This document shows, in pieces, positions 13,672 through 15,092 of a stretch of 15,092 nucleotides of DNA (its first letter is position 1; every line of letters begins with the position of its first letter). The notes below the pieces were generated by a model. The model saw only the letters and a list, made by a program, of their open reading frames with translations, was not told where the DNA came from and did no database searches. The translations under genes were made by a program, and so were the position numbers. This DNA is from Desulfobulbaceae bacterium (lineage in GTDB: Bacteria; Desulfobacterota; Desulfobulbia; Desulfobulbales; Desulfurivibrionaceae): positions 1-15,092 of the forward strand of contig PWOG01000079.1 of assembly GCA_003557565.1 (NCBI GenBank), in the 5' to 3' direction.

Positions 13672-13971
13672 GGCGATGAGCGGCTCGGGGAAACCGCTGC
13701 GGCGCCAGATCTCCAGACTTTTCGGCAAGGGCAGTATCGGCTTCAGGTCGAGAAAATCACGGGGGTCGACGTTTTTGGTCAAAAGCAGCTGATAGCAGCC
13801 GGGAAGCCCCGTTTCCTGGAATTCGCTTTGCTTGAAGGGCCACAGTTCGACGGTCGCAATCCGGCCGGCCAGGTTTTCGCTTTTGCCCCGGACGATTTCC
13901 GGCGAACTGGAACCGGTGAGTAGATACCTCCCCTTATTGATTTTATCCGCGACAACCCGTTTTTTAGCCAT
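13672..13971 (-). pseudogene. DUF4143/AAA-type ATPase fragment
   Basis: About 100 residues match the middle of ATP-binding proteins that combine an AAA_14 ATPase with DUF4143: GRYLLTGSSSPEIVRGKSEN, LAGRIATVELWPFKQSEF, and then SLEIWRRSGFPEPLIAG. The N-terminal Walker A half is missing upstream of 13971, and the C-terminal half is lost after 13672, where the frame runs into DNA shared with other remnants. The ATG at 13971 lies in a long inverted repeat. It is not functional as an ATPase. Confidence 0.7.
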
Positions 13972-14009
13972 GACATTTGCAGGCTACCCGTAAATATCAT
14001 GGCTAAAAA
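13961..14009. repeat. Long imperfect palindrome downstream of srkA
   Basis: TTTTTAGCCATGA (13961-13973) and TCATGGCTAAAAA (13997-14009) are exact 13-bp inverse copies. Inside them ATTT/AAAT, a G-U and a C-G pair extend the pairing to 20 positions per arm with one mismatch and a 9-nt loop. The A/T run is inside the arms, so it is not a standard terminator. It marks the junction between srkA and the ATPase fragment. Confidence 0.6.
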
Positions 14010-14036
14010 GCTTTACATGAAGAGCGGAATCCGCAT

Positions 14037-15047
14037 TCAGCGCCAGTTGCCCTGGGGCTCGGGCGCGGCCTTGATCCGGGCCAGTTGCTCGCCAAGATCG
14101 CGCAGTTCCCGTTGCCAGTAGTCGCGGGTACCGAAATCCGGGACCACCCGGCTCAACCCCTCCTCGGCCACCTGGTAGGCGCACCAGGCAATGTAATGGA
14201 TATAGCGCATGGCCCGCAACGGCTCGATCAGGCGGAGAGTGCGGCGGTCGAAGTCCCGGAAGGTTTCGTAGCCCTCCAGGAAAAGCTCGATCTCGGCCCC
14301 GCTCTCTTCCCGGTAGCCCGGCAGCAGCATCCAGAAATCCTGCACCGGCGGGCCCAGGGCCATATCGTCAAAATCAATGAGATAGAAGGACTCGCCGGGC
14401 CGGTAGATGAGGTTGGAAAAGTGGCAGTCGCCATGGATGCTGATCATCTCGACCCCGGCAAAAAGGGGGCTGATGGCGGCGATCAGCTCGGTGGTCAGGT
14501 CGGCAAACTGGGGGGCCAGATCGGGCGGGATGAACTTGCCGGCCAAAAGATAATCCGCCTGCTGGCGGGTGGAGCGGTCCGGGGCCATGACGATCCGCCC
14601 GGCGGGAATCCGGGCGGCCCCCACCGCGTGGACGCGGCCGAGCAGGCGGCCGATTTCCAGCCACTGCTCCTCGTTGTACTCGTCCCAACTGCGGCCGCCG
14701 CATTTGGGAAAGACCGCAAAACAGGTGCCCTGATGCTCGCCCAGACTGCTCCCTTCCGCCAGCAGCATGGGGGCGATGACCGGAATTTCCCGGCCGGCCA
14801 ACTCCAGCAAAAGGTCGTGCTCGTCCGCAAGCGCGTCGCGGCTCCAGCGGCCGGGCCGATAAAACTTGACCACCAACCCGGACCCGTCCTCGGCCTCCAG
14901 TTCATAAACCCGGTTAATGTAGCTGGCCAGGGGCCGGCAGAGATTGGTGCAGCGAATACCCAGGGCCTTTTCCACCAGATCAAGCACCAGATCCGGGGTA
15001 AGGCGGTGAAAGGCGGAACGCGCCCGCGCATCGACCTTACTGTTCAT
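14037..15047 (-). CDS. srkA: SrkA/RdoA-like stress response protein kinase
   Basis: This 336-residue protein is the normal length for SrkA (YihE/RdoA), a cytoplasmic Ser/Thr kinase of the aminoglycoside-phosphotransferase fold that protects cells under envelope and oxidative stress in E. coli. The ATP-site Lys is in VVKFYRPGRWS (Lys61). The catalytic loop is HGDCHFSN (205-212) and the metal-binding motif is IDFDD (224-228). The start is ATG 15047, with a GAGGGG upstream at very short spacing. A duplicate of its first 44 codons plus upstream DNA is found at 11160-11336. The gene itself looks intact, so this copy is likely the functional one. Confidence 0.9.
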   Translation of the reverse strand: MNSKVDARARSAFHRLTPDLVLDLVEKALGIRCTNLCRPLASYINRVYELEAEDGSGLVVKFYRPGRWSRDALADEHDLLLELAGREIPVIAPMLLAEGSSLGEHQGTCFAVFPKCGGRSWDEYNEEQWLEIGRLLGRVHAVGAARIPAGRIVMAPDRSTRQQADYLLAGKFIPPDLAPQFADLTTELIAAISPLFAGVEMISIHGDCHFSNLIYRPGESFYLIDFDDMALGPPVQDFWMLLPGYREESGAEIELFLEGYETFRDFDRRTLRLIEPLRAMRYIHYIAWCAYQVAEEGLSRVVPDFGTRDYWQRELRDLGEQLARIKAAPEPQGNWR

Positions 15048-15092
15048 CGCCCCTCAATACCGCACGGCAAGCGCAACGTCAATGCAAACCAG
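14916..15092. repeat. Direct repeat copy B (intact srkA 5' end)
   Basis: This is the partner of 11160-11336, offset by 3756 bp, and it continues to the end of the window. It contains the intact ATG of srkA and 45 bp of upstream DNA. Confidence 0.92.

Noticed and set aside
13237..13971. A single 244-residue minus-strand protein
   Set aside because: Only the first 100 residues resemble a DUF4143-type ATPase; the rest is antisense to the RAYT and unknown remnants and has no protein-like pattern.
13961..14009. Palindrome read as a bidirectional terminator
   Set aside because: The A and T runs are part of the arms and lie on the wrong side of the stem for termination in either direction.
1..15092. 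CRISPR array, tRNA or rRNA genes
   Set aside because: No regularly spaced repeats, cloverleaf or rRNA-like sequence was seen in the window.

Overview
The window reads as a chromosomal segment of a GC-rich anaerobe, most likely a Desulfobacterota (Desulfobulbales-like) bacterium. This is inferred from gene content: a periplasmic multiheme cytochrome c, an SbtM/SbtA-type radical-SAM peptide system with possible selenocysteine coding, an iron-sulfur-type flavoprotein, a RAYT transposase remnant and several c-di-GMP genes. No rRNA, tRNA or CRISPR array was recognised.

Layout. 1-1606 (minus): a pentaheme-or-larger cytochrome c, cut by the left edge, lies downstream of a small heavy-metal-associated (HMA) protein whose metal motif has lost its first Cys. 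1901-3100 (plus): a TM-helix-repeat mechanosensitive-type channel. 3104-6170 (minus): the most interesting block. A secreted or outer-membrane repeat protein (5610-6170) is followed by a small precursor peptide (sbtA, 5348-5563), its radical SAM/SPASM maturase (sbtM, 3545-5158) and a stand-alone NIF3/YqfO-insert-like protein (3104-3415). The apparent stop of sbtA is UGA. Three sense codons later comes a second UGA, then one sense codon and UAG. A perfect 8-bp hairpin with a GGU loop sits 34 nt after the first UGA and 22 nt after the second. The readthrough tail would end S-G-Sec-A, matching the S-G-C-A in the body of the peptide. I propose a SECIS-directed double-selenocysteine extension. A rho-independent terminator and a second hairpin separate sbtA from sbtM, so the precursor may be made in excess over its enzyme.

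6314-8808: a c-di-GMP neighbourhood, with a PilZ protein and a PAS/LuxR regulator on the minus strand and a membrane GGDEF diguanylate cyclase on the plus strand. A fragment resembling a chemotaxis-receptor C-terminus lies between the regulator and the cyclase. 8809-9187 has no intact gene but holds a minus-strand peroxiredoxin-like remnant. 9188-9817 (plus) is an FMN/iron-sulfur flavoprotein. 9864-10856 (minus) is an RluA-family pseudouridine synthase.

10857-15092 is rearranged. An intact srkA-like kinase gene (14037-15047) has its 5' end and upstream DNA duplicated at 11160-11336 (177 bp, 5 differences), and that copy is a broken gene. Between the two copies are a PadR regulator and chromate transporter pair (11446-13012) and a stretch of gene remnants (13088-14010): a frameshifted RAYT transposase N-terminus, an unrecognised frameshifted coding segment, a DUF4143/AAA-type ATPase fragment and a long inverted repeat. 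All functional calls rest on motif recognition from the sequence alone; no database search was run.
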